The notes: generated by a model not told the origin, from the letters alone. A stretch of 64,000 nucleotides of DNA from JAEYKI01 sp036679405 (GCA_036679405.1 JAVBVZ010000015.1:186001-250000); one strand, 5' to 3'. Positions 8,646-17,453 are shown, counted from the stretch's first letter. Program-made: numbers and translations.

Positions 8646-11120
8646 TTAAATAAAGAGCGTTGTACCTGCGTCTTCATTGGCAGCAATATAGCTGGCCACG
8701 CCTGCATACTCAATATTGTCCATCAGTTCTTCTTTTTTGATGCCCATCAGATCCATACTCATGGTGCAGGCAATAAACCGCACGCCCATTTCCTGCGCTT
8801 TTTGAAGCATGGTCGGCAGGTCGTCCACATTCTTTTCTTTCATGATTTTTTCAATCATATTCTTGCCCATCCCCATCATATTCATATTAGAAAGGGGCAA
8901 CTTGCCCGCGCCGCGGGGCATCATGGCACCGAACATCTTCTCGGTAGAGTTCTTTTCCACTTTTATCTTGTCAGGCTTGCGAAGTGCGTTCAGCCCCCAG
9001 AAGGTGAAAAACATGGTCACTTTTTTGCCCTGCGCTACCGCTCCCTGCGCAATAATCAGGGAAGCCAGGACCTTGTCCAGCTCGCCGCTGAAAACTACCA
9101 TGGTCGCATTTTTATGTGCGCCTGTGCCGGCGAGGCATTCCGTCTGAGGCTGCTCCTTGCCTTTTTCAATGGTCGCAATATATTTGTCCCCTTCGCTCAT
9201 CAGGGAAACTAGGGTATGCCCGTTTGTATTGCACCAGTTTTCTACATCGTTCGCAAAGCCCGCCTCGGTAGATATGATCCGGATCTGCTCGCCTTCTTTT
9301 GCGGCGGAAACCGCTTTGTACATGGTCATAAGCGGTCCCGGGCACTGCAGGCCCGAAACATCGATCTCAGTGATCTCGGCAGAGGTCTTCAATTTCTGCG
9401 AATCGTCCGCTTCTGTCGGTTTAGCCGCCGTTTTAGGATTGTTGATCCTGTAATTACCGGTTTTGTACGTACTGTATCCGCCCGAAAGGTTATACAGATT
9501 GGTATATCCCTTCCCGGCCAGGATCTTAATGGCGATATATCCGCGCAGTCCTACCTGGCAGGTCACATAAATAGGTGCATCCTTGGGAAGTTTTATTTCA
9601 TCCAGCCTGCTTCTGAGCTCATCCACTTCAATGTTCACCGAACCTTCAATGTGCCCGGTTGAAAATTCGACCGGCGTGCGCACATCCAGAAGATATCCGC
9701 CTTTTTGGATCACATCATCTATTTCGTTCCAGTGCACAACTTTATAGACGCCCTGCCGCACATTGCCGGCAATATAGCCTAAAATATTCACCGGATCTTT
9801 GGCAGAAGAATACGGCGGCGCGTAACTAAGCTCCAGATCGGCCAGATCTTCCACCGTTGCACCCAGCTTCATGGCCGTTGCAATCACGTCGACCCTTTTT
9901 TCCGTCCCTTCTTTGCCCACAGCCTGTGCGCCCAGGATTTTTCCGGTTTCCTGGTCAAACATCAGTTTTAAGGCAATGTTCGAAGGCCCGGGGTAATAAG
10001 AAGCATGGTTGGCGCGGTGCGCGTGTACGGCGGTATAGGGAATCTTGTTCGCTTTCAGGTATGCTTCATTTTTTCCGGTTACTGCAGCCGTGAGGCCGAA
10101 AACTTTCACCACCGCGGTTCCCTGGATACGGCTGTTTGGGATCTTAAGACCGTTGATATGATCGGCCACCAGTCTTCCCTGGCGGTTTGCGCCCCACGCC
10201 AACGGCACGGACGTTTTTTCGCCGGTCACAAAATCATCCACTTCAATTACATCGCCGATCGCATAAATATCCGGATTTTCCTTTCCGGTCTGCGCGTCCA
10301 GTACGTTAAAGGAATCCCCCGTTGATATGAAACCCCTCGGGTTGAGAGCAAATCCCGCGTTTTTTGCAATGGTGCTTTCAGGCGCAACGCCGATGGACAG
10401 GATAGTCATATCCGTCTCAATGCGCTGGCCGCTTTGCAGGACGATCGCATCCCCGTTGTCTTCAAATTTTTTGAGTCCGTCGCCCAGTATCAGATTGATG
10501 TTATGCAGATTCAGTTCACTGTGGATCATCTGCGCCATTTCAAAATCAAAAGGAGCCAGCACCTGCGGCATCATTTCGATCAAATGGACGTTTACCCCGA
10601 TTTCAGAGAGGTTCTCAGCCATTTCCACGCCTATAAATCCGCCGCCGATCACTGTTGCGGTCCTTATTTTGCCCGTATTCACATAATTTTTGATTGCGTC
10701 CGTATCCGGTATATTGCGAAGCACAAAAACGTTTTTTGCGTTTTCGATCCCTTCAATTCGCGGCTGGATCGGCTTTGCGCCGGTGGAAATCACCAGCTTA
10801 TCAAAAGTTTCCTCATAGATTTCATCTTTTTTAATGTCCTTTACGGTCACCTTTTTGTTTTCTTTGTCAATGGCGACCACTTCGCTGAAATTGCGGATAT
10901 CCAAATGAAAGCGCTTGGACATCCCGGGCACGGTCTGCACAAAAAGTTTGTTGCGGTCGGTGATCACGTCCCCGATATAATACGGCAGCCCACAGTTCGC
11001 AAAAGAGATGCATTCGTCTCTCTCAAACATAATGATCTCATCGTTCTCGTTTAACCTGCGCAGCCGTGCGGCAGCCGTTGCGCCCCCTGCTACGCCTCCG
11101 ACAATCAGTATTTTAGTCAT
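8646..11120 (-). CDS. Multidomain CoA-disulfide reductase-like flavoprotein (FAD/NAD - rhodanese - TusA - DsrE)
   Basis: This 824-residue protein has four modules. Residues 1-450 are a pyridine nucleotide-disulfide oxidoreductase of the CoADR/Nox type: GGVAGGATAAARLRR, then SFANCGLPYYIGD with the single redox Cys about residue 43, a second GGGFIGVEMAE, YAIGDV, and the dimerisation domain. Residues about 460-545 are a rhodanese (CQVGLRGY, Cys about 521). Residues about 580-645 are TusA/SirA-like with the CPGP motif. Residues about 655-824 are DsrE/F-like. The combination points to cytoplasmic reduction and relay of persulfide or polysulfide sulfur. The ATG at 11120 overlaps the end of the ArsR gene by eight bases with AGGAGG upstream, so the pair is one operon. 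Confidence 0.92.
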   Translation of the reverse strand: MTKILIVGGVAGGATAAARLRRLNENDEIIMFERDECISFANCGLPYYIGDVITDRNKLFVQTVPGMSKRFHLDIRNFSEVVAIDKENKKVTVKDIKKDEIYEETFDKLVISTGAKPIQPRIEGIENAKNVFVLRNIPDTDAIKNYVNTGKIRTATVIGGGFIGVEMAENLSEIGVNVHLIEMMPQVLAPFDFEMAQMIHSELNLHNINLILGDGLKKFEDNGDAIVLQSGQRIETDMTILSIGVAPESTIAKNAGFALNPRGFISTGDSFNVLDAQTGKENPDIYAIGDVIEVDDFVTGEKTSVPLAWGANRQGRLVADHINGLKIPNSRIQGTAVVKVFGLTAAVTGKNEAYLKANKIPYTAVHAHRANHASYYPGPSNIALKLMFDQETGKILGAQAVGKEGTEKRVDVIATAMKLGATVEDLADLELSYAPPYSSAKDPVNILGYIAGNVRQGVYKVVHWNEIDDVIQKGGYLLDVRTPVEFSTGHIEGSVNIEVDELRSRLDEIKLPKDAPIYVTCQVGLRGYIAIKILAGKGYTNLYNLSGGYSTYKTGNYRINNPKTAAKPTEADDSQKLKTSAEITEIDVSGLQCPGPLMTMYKAVSAAKEGEQIRIISTEAGFANDVENWCNTNGHTLVSLMSEGDKYIATIEKGKEQPQTECLAGTGAHKNATMVVFSGELDKVLASLIIAQGAVAQGKKVTMFFTFWGLNALRKPDKIKVEKNSTEKMFGAMMPRGAGKLPLSNMNMMGMGKNMIEKIMKEKNVDDLPTMLQKAQEMGVRFIACTMSMDLMGIKKEELMDNIEYAGVASYIAANEDAGTTLFI

Positions 11121-11403
11121 CTTCTAAACCTCCTAAAATAGACTTTGCAAATTCCTTTATCTCTTCGTTTTTTAAACTGTAATGCACTTCGTTTCCCGCC
11201 CGCCGGCTGGTAATGACGCCCGCGTGTTTCAGCTTTAAAAGATGCTGCGATATGCTGGACTGTGAAACGGCAAGACAGCTTTCCATATTGGAAACATTCA
11301 AGCTTTCCGTTTTCAGCAGCCGGTTTACAATGCACAGCCGTACCGGATGCGCAAACGCTTTGAGCAATTCAGCACGTTCATACAGTTCAGATTGTGATTT
11401 CAA
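11113..11403 (-). CDS. ArsR-family repressor
   Basis: A small winged-helix protein of 96 residues from the TTG at 11403, which is nine bases after GAGG; a GTG at 11409 would add two residues but is too close to that site. The recognition region VSQSSISQHLLKLKHAGVI and the wing SRRAGNEVHYSL are typical of ArsR/SmtB proteins. Two cysteines lie in RLCIVNRLL and ESCLAVSQ; the classical arsenic CVC motif is absent. With the sulfur-handling flavoprotein as its operon partner, sensing of reactive sulfur by cysteine oxidation (as in BigR/SqrR) is a reasonable inference, though cysteine positions differ from those proteins. Confidence 0.9.
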   Translation of the reverse strand: MKSQSELYERAELLKAFAHPVRLCIVNRLLKTESLNVSNMESCLAVSQSSISQHLLKLKHAGVITSRRAGNEVHYSLKNEEIKEFAKSILGGLEDD

Positions 11404-11430
11404 TAACACACACCTCGCCCAAACACAAAA

Positions 11431-11473
11431 AATATTATAACAATATTATAATATTATAATATTCTAATTTCAA
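11431..11473 (-). promoter_or_regulatory. Promoter and AT-rich dyad operator of the arsR-flavoprotein operon
   Basis: On the minus strand TTGAAA (11468-11473) and TATAAT (11445-11450) are 17 bp apart. Spacer and -10 consist of repeated ATATTATA units forming overlapping dyads, in the form expected of an ArsR/SmtB operator, which suggests autorepression. Confidence 0.65.
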
Positions 11474-11539
11474 TAAGTTTGTGAAAAAAAATTCAAAATA
11501 TTTTATTGATTTGTTAATTCTATGACAAAGCGGGCCGGA

Positions 11540-12850
11540 TTATGCGTCCGCACCGACGGTTTCCAAAATCAGCGGCCTAACCGCCGGCCTTTTCAGCGAA
11601 TACGCAATCCCGCTCATAAAGACATTCTTCGCGGCCTGGATACGGCTTTCAGAGGCGGAATGCAGCTCGGCGATGATTTCCCCTTTTTCCACCTGATCGC
11701 CGGGCTTTTTAAGAAGGGCGATCCCGGCCGCGTGATCAATAGGGCTGTCCAGTGTTTCCCGTCCCGCGCCCAGCAAGCCTGCCGCTATTCCGCATTTTTC
11801 CGCATCCATTCTCGCAATAAATCCTGATTCTCCGGCCCGGACGGCATCGACCATACCGGCCGCAGGCAACAAAGAAGGATCCCGAACAACCGAAACGTCC
11901 CCTCCCTGCGCCCGGACCATTTCTTCAAACACATAAAGCGCGCGTCCCGTGCCAAGCGCGTCCTCCGCCAGCTTACGGCATTCCTCCACGCCGCCTTTCC
12001 CGGCCAGCATCAGCATATGCGCGGCCAGTTCCAGGCAGAGCGTCAAAAGATCCTCCGGCCCTTTTCCCTGCAGAGTTTCTATTGCTTCACGAACCTCGAG
12101 CGCGTTGCCGATCATATGGCCGAGCGGCATATCCATATTGGTTATGAGCGCAGCCGTACGTTTTCCATGCGCAATGCCTATATCCACCATTTCCCCGGCC
12201 AGCGCTACAGCCTCTTTTTCCTTTTTCATAAAAGCGCCGCTGCCCGTCTTGACGTCCAGCAATATGCAGTCCGCACCGGCTGCAAGCTTTTTGCTCATAA
12301 TGGAAGAAGCAATAAGCGGAATGCTCTCTACCGTGCCGGTCACATCCCGGATGGCATACATTTTTTTGTCGGCCGGGCATATATTGCCGCTTTGTCCGAT
12401 CACACAGGCGCCGACCCGGCTGACAATTTTAAAGAAATCCTCGCGGGGCAATGCGGTTTGAAAGCCGGGAATAGATTCCAGCTTATCCAGCGTCCCGCCG
12501 GTAAATCCAAGCCCCCGGCCCGACATTTTTGCCACGCGGATACCGCAGGCCGCCACCACAGGCGCGACTACCAGCGTTGTTTTGTCACCCACGCCTCCCG
12601 TACTGTGCTTGTCGGCTTTTACCCCTTTTATGGAGCTGAGATCCACCATATCGCCGGAAGCAGCCATATACCGGGTCAGCAATGCCGTTTCCTTCTTGTC
12701 CATTTTGCAAAAATATACGGCCATCAAAAACGCGGAAACCTGGTAATCCGGAATGCTCCCATCCACCGCTCCGCGCACAAAAAAAGAAATCTCCTCTTCG
12801 CAGAGGGGTTCGCCGCGCTGTTTTTTTATAATGATATCAACCATTCTCAT
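11540..12850 (-). CDS. pdp: Pyrimidine-nucleoside phosphorylase
   Basis: This 436-residue enzyme is the usual length of Pdp/DeoA. The phosphorylase signature SGRGLGFTGGTLDKLESIPG is seen around residues 110-130, the phosphate/nucleoside site DKHSTGGVGDKTTL near residue 85, and a C-terminal biotinyl-lipoyl-like domain (KKPGDQVEKGEIIAEL). It cleaves uridine, thymidine or deoxyuridine with phosphate to base plus (deoxy)ribose 1-phosphate. The ATG at 12850 overlaps the stop of cdd (ATGA) and has GGAGG nine bases upstream, so the two salvage genes are translationally coupled. Confidence 0.93.
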   Translation of the reverse strand: MRMVDIIIKKQRGEPLCEEEISFFVRGAVDGSIPDYQVSAFLMAVYFCKMDKKETALLTRYMAASGDMVDLSSIKGVKADKHSTGGVGDKTTLVVAPVVAACGIRVAKMSGRGLGFTGGTLDKLESIPGFQTALPREDFFKIVSRVGACVIGQSGNICPADKKMYAIRDVTGTVESIPLIASSIMSKKLAAGADCILLDVKTGSGAFMKKEKEAVALAGEMVDIGIAHGKRTAALITNMDMPLGHMIGNALEVREAIETLQGKGPEDLLTLCLELAAHMLMLAGKGGVEECRKLAEDALGTGRALYVFEEMVRAQGGDVSVVRDPSLLPAAGMVDAVRAGESGFIARMDAEKCGIAAGLLGAGRETLDSPIDHAAGIALLKKPGDQVEKGEIIAELHSASESRIQAAKNVFMSGIAYSLKRPAVRPLILETVGADA

Positions 12851-13272
12851 TTGCGGCTTCCTCCGTTTTTAAGGTTTCCCGGGCCAAACGCCGCAGGCAG
12901 AAGTTCGCCTAAAGTATAGGTTTTGTAGTCATCTTCGCTTCTGGCGGCAATAATAATGAACTCCGGGCTGCAAAACTCTGCCATGACCTGCCTGCACACC
13001 CCGCAGGGAGGGCAGTATTCTTCAGGCGTATCACCGTATCCCCCCGCGACCGCAATGGCCTCAAATGCTCTTTCCCCTTCCGAAACCGCCTTGAAAAACG
13101 CGGTGCGCTCAGCGCAGTTCGTAGGGGTAAGCGCGGCATTTTCAATATTGCATCCGGTAAATATCTTGTTGTTTTTAGTCAACAACGCGGCCCCGACCTT
13201 AAACCCGGTCACCGGAACATATGCGCGGCTCCGCGTGCGCAGGGCTTCTGTTATCAATTCTTTATATTCCAT
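12847..13272 (-). CDS. cdd: Cytidine deaminase
   Basis: A 141-residue homotetrameric-type cytidine deaminase. The zinc-binding motifs are CNIENAALTPTNCAERTAF (with the catalytic Glu in NCAERTA) and PPCGVCRQVMAEF. It deaminates cytidine and deoxycytidine to uridine compounds, which the overlapping pyrimidine-nucleoside phosphorylase then cleaves. The ATG at 13272 is preferred; an upstream TTG at 13284 would add four residues (MGLT). A GGGG precedes, but the ribosome-binding site is weak. Confidence 0.93.
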   Translation of the reverse strand: MEYKELITEALRTRSRAYVPVTGFKVGAALLTKNNKIFTGCNIENAALTPTNCAERTAFFKAVSEGERAFEAIAVAGGYGDTPEEYCPPCGVCRQVMAEFCSPEFIIIAARSEDDYKTYTLGELLPAAFGPGNLKNGGSRK

Positions 13273-13344
13273 AGTCAACCCCAAAAATCAAATTTTATCT
13301 TCCTTTTTATTGTACACTTCCCTTGCGTATTTTTCATCCGTTTT

Positions 13345-15879
13345 TCATTTTAAATGGCTTTTTCTGCTAAGTTTATGCGCAAGCTTTACCAGTTCGAACC
13401 ACATGACGGCCGCAACCGCAAGCACCGCGGCAAGCAACATCTGTCCGCCGGTAAGCGCCGTCAGGCGAAGCGGCCCGCTGAGCGGAGAATAGACGATCGC
13501 AAACAGAACCCCCAGCGTACCCAGCGTCACCGCCCACATCACCTTGTCTCTGGCCAGAAACTTGAACGAACGGAAAGCAAATTCCCTGTCCGAACTGTTC
13601 ACCAGCACCAGCAAGATATTGCTCAGGAGCATGACTGCAAGGCCCATTGTGCGGGCCAGTTGGGCGTCCTGCTGACCAAAGAACAAAAACGCCAGATAGG
13701 CGCCGAACGCGGCTGCAAATACGGCCGCTCCCTGCGCAATGCTTTTTGCCGCGAGCCGGCCGCTCAAGAGTTTTTCATCCGGCTTTCTGGGAGGACGCTC
13801 CATGATATCCGCCTCGGCCGGCTGACGCTCCAAGACAATAGAACATGTCGGATCGATCATCAGTTCTAAAATCACCACATGCAGGGGCAAAAGCATCAGA
13901 AATTCGGGAGCTATCCCAAGCAAAGGAGCCAGAAGAGAAATCAGCGCTATTGGAATATGTATGGTCAGGATGTATCCGATCGCCTTCTTTATGTTGTCAT
14001 ATATGCGCCGCCCGTCCCGTATGGTCTGCACAATCGTGGAAAAATTATCATCCAGCAGCACCAGGTCGGCTGCTTCACGGGCAACTTCGGAGCCTCGTTT
14101 GCCCATTGCGATGCCTATGTCCGCATATTTTAGCGCAGGCGCGTCGTTCACGCCGTCTCCGGTCATGGCGACCACTTCACCCAAATCCCTGAGCGCACGA
14201 ACGATGCGCATTTTATGTTCCGGCGTTACACGGGAAAATATTCCCGCATCCCGTACACGCGTCTTTAGCTCTTCTTCCGTCATCCGGTCAAGCTCGGCTC
14301 CGGTCACAATGTTTTTTGCGCCGGGCATCCCGATGCGGCGGGCAACAGCGGAAGCCGTTGTTCCGTTATCACCCGTAATCATGACCACGCGGACCCCCGC
14401 GCGGACACATTGCGCAATGTCCCCGCGCACAGACTCCCTTGGCGGGTCGGCCAGGCCGACCAGGCCGCAAAAATCCAGACGGGATTCGGTAAGAAAATCA
14501 GGTTTCTTTTCTTCTTTTGCAAATTCCTGTTTCCCCACTGCAATAACGCGCAGTCCCCTCCCGGACATTTCCTGTATTTTTTGGCGGGCCCGCTCTTCGC
14601 TTTCATCCGTCATCCTGCATAAAGAAAGCATGCTTTCGGGCGACCCCTTTGCAGCCAGCACATGGCCGCCTTCATGTTCCCACAGATGTCCCATCATTTT
14701 TGTCTCGTCGCTGAACGGATATTCGATCATCAGGTCTCCGCCGAAAAGATGTTCCCTCGTGATGTTACGGACACCGCAATAGTCAATCATTGCCTTCTCC
14801 ATAGGATCATAGGTATCCGTTTCGCAGGCCAGGCCCATAAGTTCCACCATCTCGTCGTCGTTTCCGCAGGCTGCCCAGGTTTCCTTCACTTCCATCTGGT
14901 TTTTAGTTATTGTGCCCGTCTTATCAACACAAAGCACGGAAACTGCACCCAGCGTTTCCACCGAGGGCAGGTGGCGCACCAGAGAATGTTTCTTTGCCAG
15001 CCTCCAGGCCCCCATGGACAAAAACACGGCCAGTACCACCGGAAACTCTTCGGGAATCATAGCCATCGCAAGCGTAATACCCGATAAAACGCTTTGGATA
15101 ACCCGCTCGGAAAGCGAAGCCTCATCCAGATTCAAAAAAGTGATCAGGCAAACCAGCAGAAAAAGTGCGGCCGCGACAATCGCAGCATATTTTACCAAAA
15201 GCCCCGTCTGCTTTTCCAAAGGGGTGGGACGGTCGGGCGCTTCAGCCACATGCATACCGATCCGGCCGTATTCCGTTCGCGCGCCGGTCTGCGTCACCAG
15301 GATAGCGGCCGTTCCCTGCACCACCAGCGTTCCCGCATAACACATGTTTTTCTTAAAATAAGCATCCGTGCCGTCCATGGCGTCCGGCGTTTTAAAAACG
15401 CTTTCCGGTTCCCCCGTCAGGGAAGATTCGTCCACCTTCAGGTCGCTGGCCTTTAGGACTTCTCCGTCCGCAGGGATCTTAAGTCCCTCCGAGATCATCA
15501 TCACATCGCCCGGCACCAGATATGCGCTGTCTATCGTACGCTCACATCCGTCGCGCAGCACACGGATATGCGGCGCGGAAAGGCTTTTGAGCGCAGCCAG
15601 CGTTCGGTCTGTCTTCCATTCCTGCACAGCCTCTATTGCAATAATAGCCGAAACAAAGACCAGCATCACCGCGCCGTCCCCCGGTTCGCCCAGTATAAAA
15701 TAAATCACCGCCGCTGCGATCAGCAACAAAAACATGGGCTCTTTAATCACTTTAAAAGCCTTGATAAAAAAACTTTCTTTTTTCCGGGGGGCAAGTTCAT
15801 TTTTCCCCCACTTCTTCAAAAGCGCTTCCGCCTGCGCAGAAGTAAGCCCTTTTTCATTTTTCTTTGTGCCCCTTTGCAT
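13345..15879 (-). CDS. P-type cation-transporting ATPase under NiCo riboswitch control
   Basis: From the ATG at 15879 (GGAGGG upstream; an open frame to 15933 lacks a site) this is an 844-residue pump. It has the actuator motif LTGEPES, phosphorylation site DKTGTIT (Asp about residue 318), KGSPE, TGDNGTTA and GDGVNDAPAL, so it is a complete P-type ATPase with the N-terminal cation-ATPase domain of the P2 group. The ion-site helices differ from Ca2+ pumps: M4 reads IPEEFPVVL instead of IPEGLP, and M6 reads ELMIDPTCS instead of the NLVTDG type. The Cys in M6 and the upstream NiCo aptamer point to a transition metal (Fe2+, Co2+ or Ni2+) rather than Ca2+. Automatic annotation would probably call it calcium-transporting. 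Confidence 0.9.
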   Translation of the reverse strand: MQRGTKKNEKGLTSAQAEALLKKWGKNELAPRKKESFFIKAFKVIKEPMFLLLIAAAVIYFILGEPGDGAVMLVFVSAIIAIEAVQEWKTDRTLAALKSLSAPHIRVLRDGCERTIDSAYLVPGDVMMISEGLKIPADGEVLKASDLKVDESSLTGEPESVFKTPDAMDGTDAYFKKNMCYAGTLVVQGTAAILVTQTGARTEYGRIGMHVAEAPDRPTPLEKQTGLLVKYAAIVAAALFLLVCLITFLNLDEASLSERVIQSVLSGITLAMAMIPEEFPVVLAVFLSMGAWRLAKKHSLVRHLPSVETLGAVSVLCVDKTGTITKNQMEVKETWAACGNDDEMVELMGLACETDTYDPMEKAMIDYCGVRNITREHLFGGDLMIEYPFSDETKMMGHLWEHEGGHVLAAKGSPESMLSLCRMTDESEERARQKIQEMSGRGLRVIAVGKQEFAKEEKKPDFLTESRLDFCGLVGLADPPRESVRGDIAQCVRAGVRVVMITGDNGTTASAVARRIGMPGAKNIVTGAELDRMTEEELKTRVRDAGIFSRVTPEHKMRIVRALRDLGEVVAMTGDGVNDAPALKYADIGIAMGKRGSEVAREAADLVLLDDNFSTIVQTIRDGRRIYDNIKKAIGYILTIHIPIALISLLAPLLGIAPEFLMLLPLHVVILELMIDPTCSIVLERQPAEADIMERPPRKPDEKLLSGRLAAKSIAQGAAVFAAAFGAYLAFLFFGQQDAQLARTMGLAVMLLSNILLVLVNSSDREFAFRSFKFLARDKVMWAVTLGTLGVLFAIVYSPLSGPLRLTALTGGQMLLAAVLAVAAVMWFELVKLAHKLSRKSHLK

Positions 15880-15981
15880 AATGAAGAATCCCTCCTTAAA
15901 AAGCGGTATCTTTATTGTGCTCCCTGCTGCCATGCGTTTGTTTTACATTTCCGTCCCATGAAATTAAGGTCTTTACGGGAT

Positions 15982-16017
15982 AAAAAAAGCCCGCGGAACA
16001 TATACTGTCCCGCAGGC
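15982..16017 (-). terminator. Regulated terminator of the NiCo riboswitch
   Basis: An 11-bp stem with two G-U pairs (GCCTGCGGGAC / GTTCCGCGGGC, 7-base loop) is followed by TTTTTTT on the minus strand. Its 5' arm is the 3' part of the metal aptamer, so aptamer and terminator cannot form together. Confidence 0.88.
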
Positions 16018-16092
16018 CAAAATTTCAAACCTGCTGCCGGATGACCCGGCCCAGCCCCATGGATCCGCCCGGCGGTCCATCGCCTGCTCAGT
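15982..16092 (-). ncRNA. NiCo (czcD) riboswitch with overlapping terminator
   Basis: The minus strand carries the NiCo aptamer order: ACTGAGCAGGCGATGG starts at 16092, then a GC-rich helix with GGGCTGGGCCGGG and CCGGCAGCAGG, and finally CCTGCGGGACAGT ending at 16004. The ACTG and CAGT ends pair as P1, and the conserved GAGCAGGCRATG and GCGGGACAGT are the purine-rich internal loops I know from this family. The last segment (GCCTGCGGGAC, 16007-16017) also forms the left arm of a terminator with GTTCCGCGGGC (15989-15999) followed by seven T. Metal binding should favour the aptamer and prevent termination, switching on the P-type ATPase gene 100 bases downstream. Confidence 0.88.
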
Positions 16093-16130
16093 TTGCAATG
16101 TAGTTTTCATGCAGTGCAAAGAGTGTTTCC

Positions 16131-16159
16131 ATGGTATCATACCGGCGCCTTTAAGTCAA
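16131..16159 (-). promoter_or_regulatory. Promoter of the riboswitch-controlled pump gene
   Basis: On the minus strand TTGACT (16154-16159) and an extended -10 TGATACCAT (hexamer 16131-16136) are 17 bp apart. Transcription would begin near 16124, about 30 bases before the aptamer and after the Nramp stop codon, so the pump has its own transcript. Confidence 0.75.
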
Positions 16160-16177
16160 GCATCCCGTTGCTGGCCG

Positions 16178-17431
16178 CTACTGTGGCAAAATATAGTTTA
16201 AAAGCAGCATCACGTTCAATGCCGTTACCACCGACCCGATGGCCCAAAGCAATATCTTGTCCGTCCTTTTATTGGCATACTTGCCCATCACACGCTCAGA
16301 TGAAGTCAGGTATATCTGCAGGAAGATGGTCACCGGCAGCTGGATGCTCAAAAGCATTTGAGAATAAATCAGCCCGTCAAACGGGGAAGTTATAAAGAAG
16401 ATAACCGCTACTGCGGACAGCATGGTCAAAAGAACGCCAAAGCGGGTATGCGAATCCTTGATGTCATACGGTTCACCAAACATGCCCGCAAAAATCGTGC
16501 CGCCCGCCATACCGGCCGTAATACTGGAAGAAAGGCCGGAGAAAAGCAGCGCAAATGCAAAAACCATGGAAGCCGCATTTCCAAGAAGGGGCTTTAACAA
16601 AACCTGCGCCTGACCCAGTTCGGTAACGGTGGTTCCCGTCTGAAAAAAAGTTGCCGCAGCCATCAAAATCATGGCACTGTTGATCGCCCATCCAATAATC
16701 ATGGAAAAAAGCGTATCCGCAAATTCATATTTGAGCTGCCGCTTGATCACTTTTTCATCTTCCAGATTCCACTGGCGGCTCTGAATAACCTCTGAATGTA
16801 AAAACAAATTGTGCGGCATCACCACCGCGCCGAGTACACTCATGATAATAGGCATAGACCCTTCTGGAATGGACGGCGTGAACCATCCCGCTACCGCCGC
16901 GCCCCAATCAATGTTGACCAGCGCGAGTTCAAAGATAAAAGAAACGCCGATCACCGAAACAAACGCTATGATAATCTTTTCAATTTTTTTATAGGAATTG
17001 GTAAACTGCATCCACAAAACGGCAACCAGTACAATAATAGCGCCCAGTTTAAGCGGAAGTCCAAGCAGCATGTTAAGCGCAATCGCGCCGCCCAGGATTT
17101 CAGCAAGGGCGGTGGATATGGCAGCCACCACCGCCGTTGAAAGAATAACGTTTTTTGTTTTGGGTTTTAAGGTTTCGGTCGCCGCTTCGGAAATGCATTT
17201 TCCGGTCACAATCCCCAGGTGTGCCGCATTATGCTGCAGCACGATAAGCATCAGCGTAGAAAGCGTCACCATCCAGAGCAGCACATAGCCGTATCCCGAT
17301 CCGGCGGCAATATTGGAGGCCCAGTTCCCCGGATCAATAAATCCGACTGTCACCAGCATGCCCGGACCGATATACCTGAAAAAATCAATTGCAGTCATTC
17401 TTGGCCTGTGCAGGCCCCCGAACAGTTTCAT
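16178..17431 (-). CDS. Nramp-family divalent metal importer (MntH-like)
   Basis: The 417-residue membrane protein has about eleven hydrophobic segments. The metal-site motif of TM1 is visible as DPGNWASN (the family's DPGN) and that of TM6 as VVMPHNLFLHS (the family's MPH). It should import Mn2+ or Fe2+ with protons. The ATG at 17431 follows GGGGTGATAAGGC. It stands upstream of, and in the same direction as, the NiCo-controlled P-type pump, so importer and exporter are neighbours but have separate promoters. Confidence 0.94.
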   Translation of the reverse strand: MKLFGGLHRPRMTAIDFFRYIGPGMLVTVGFIDPGNWASNIAAGSGYGYVLLWMVTLSTLMLIVLQHNAAHLGIVTGKCISEAATETLKPKTKNVILSTAVVAAISTALAEILGGAIALNMLLGLPLKLGAIIVLVAVLWMQFTNSYKKIEKIIIAFVSVIGVSFIFELALVNIDWGAAVAGWFTPSIPEGSMPIIMSVLGAVVMPHNLFLHSEVIQSRQWNLEDEKVIKRQLKYEFADTLFSMIIGWAINSAMILMAAATFFQTGTTVTELGQAQVLLKPLLGNAASMVFAFALLFSGLSSSITAGMAGGTIFAGMFGEPYDIKDSHTRFGVLLTMLSAVAVIFFITSPFDGLIYSQMLLSIQLPVTIFLQIYLTSSERVMGKYANKRTDKILLWAIGSVVTALNVMLLLNYILPQ

Positions 17432-17453
17432 GCCTTATCACCCCTCAGTATCT

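Noticed and set aside
15982..16170. yybP-ykoY (Mn2+) or cobalamin riboswitch upstream of the P-type ATPase
   Set aside because: The GGGGAGUAG and GCCACUG-type signatures are absent; the GAGCAGGCRATGG and GCGGGACAGT elements fit NiCo instead.
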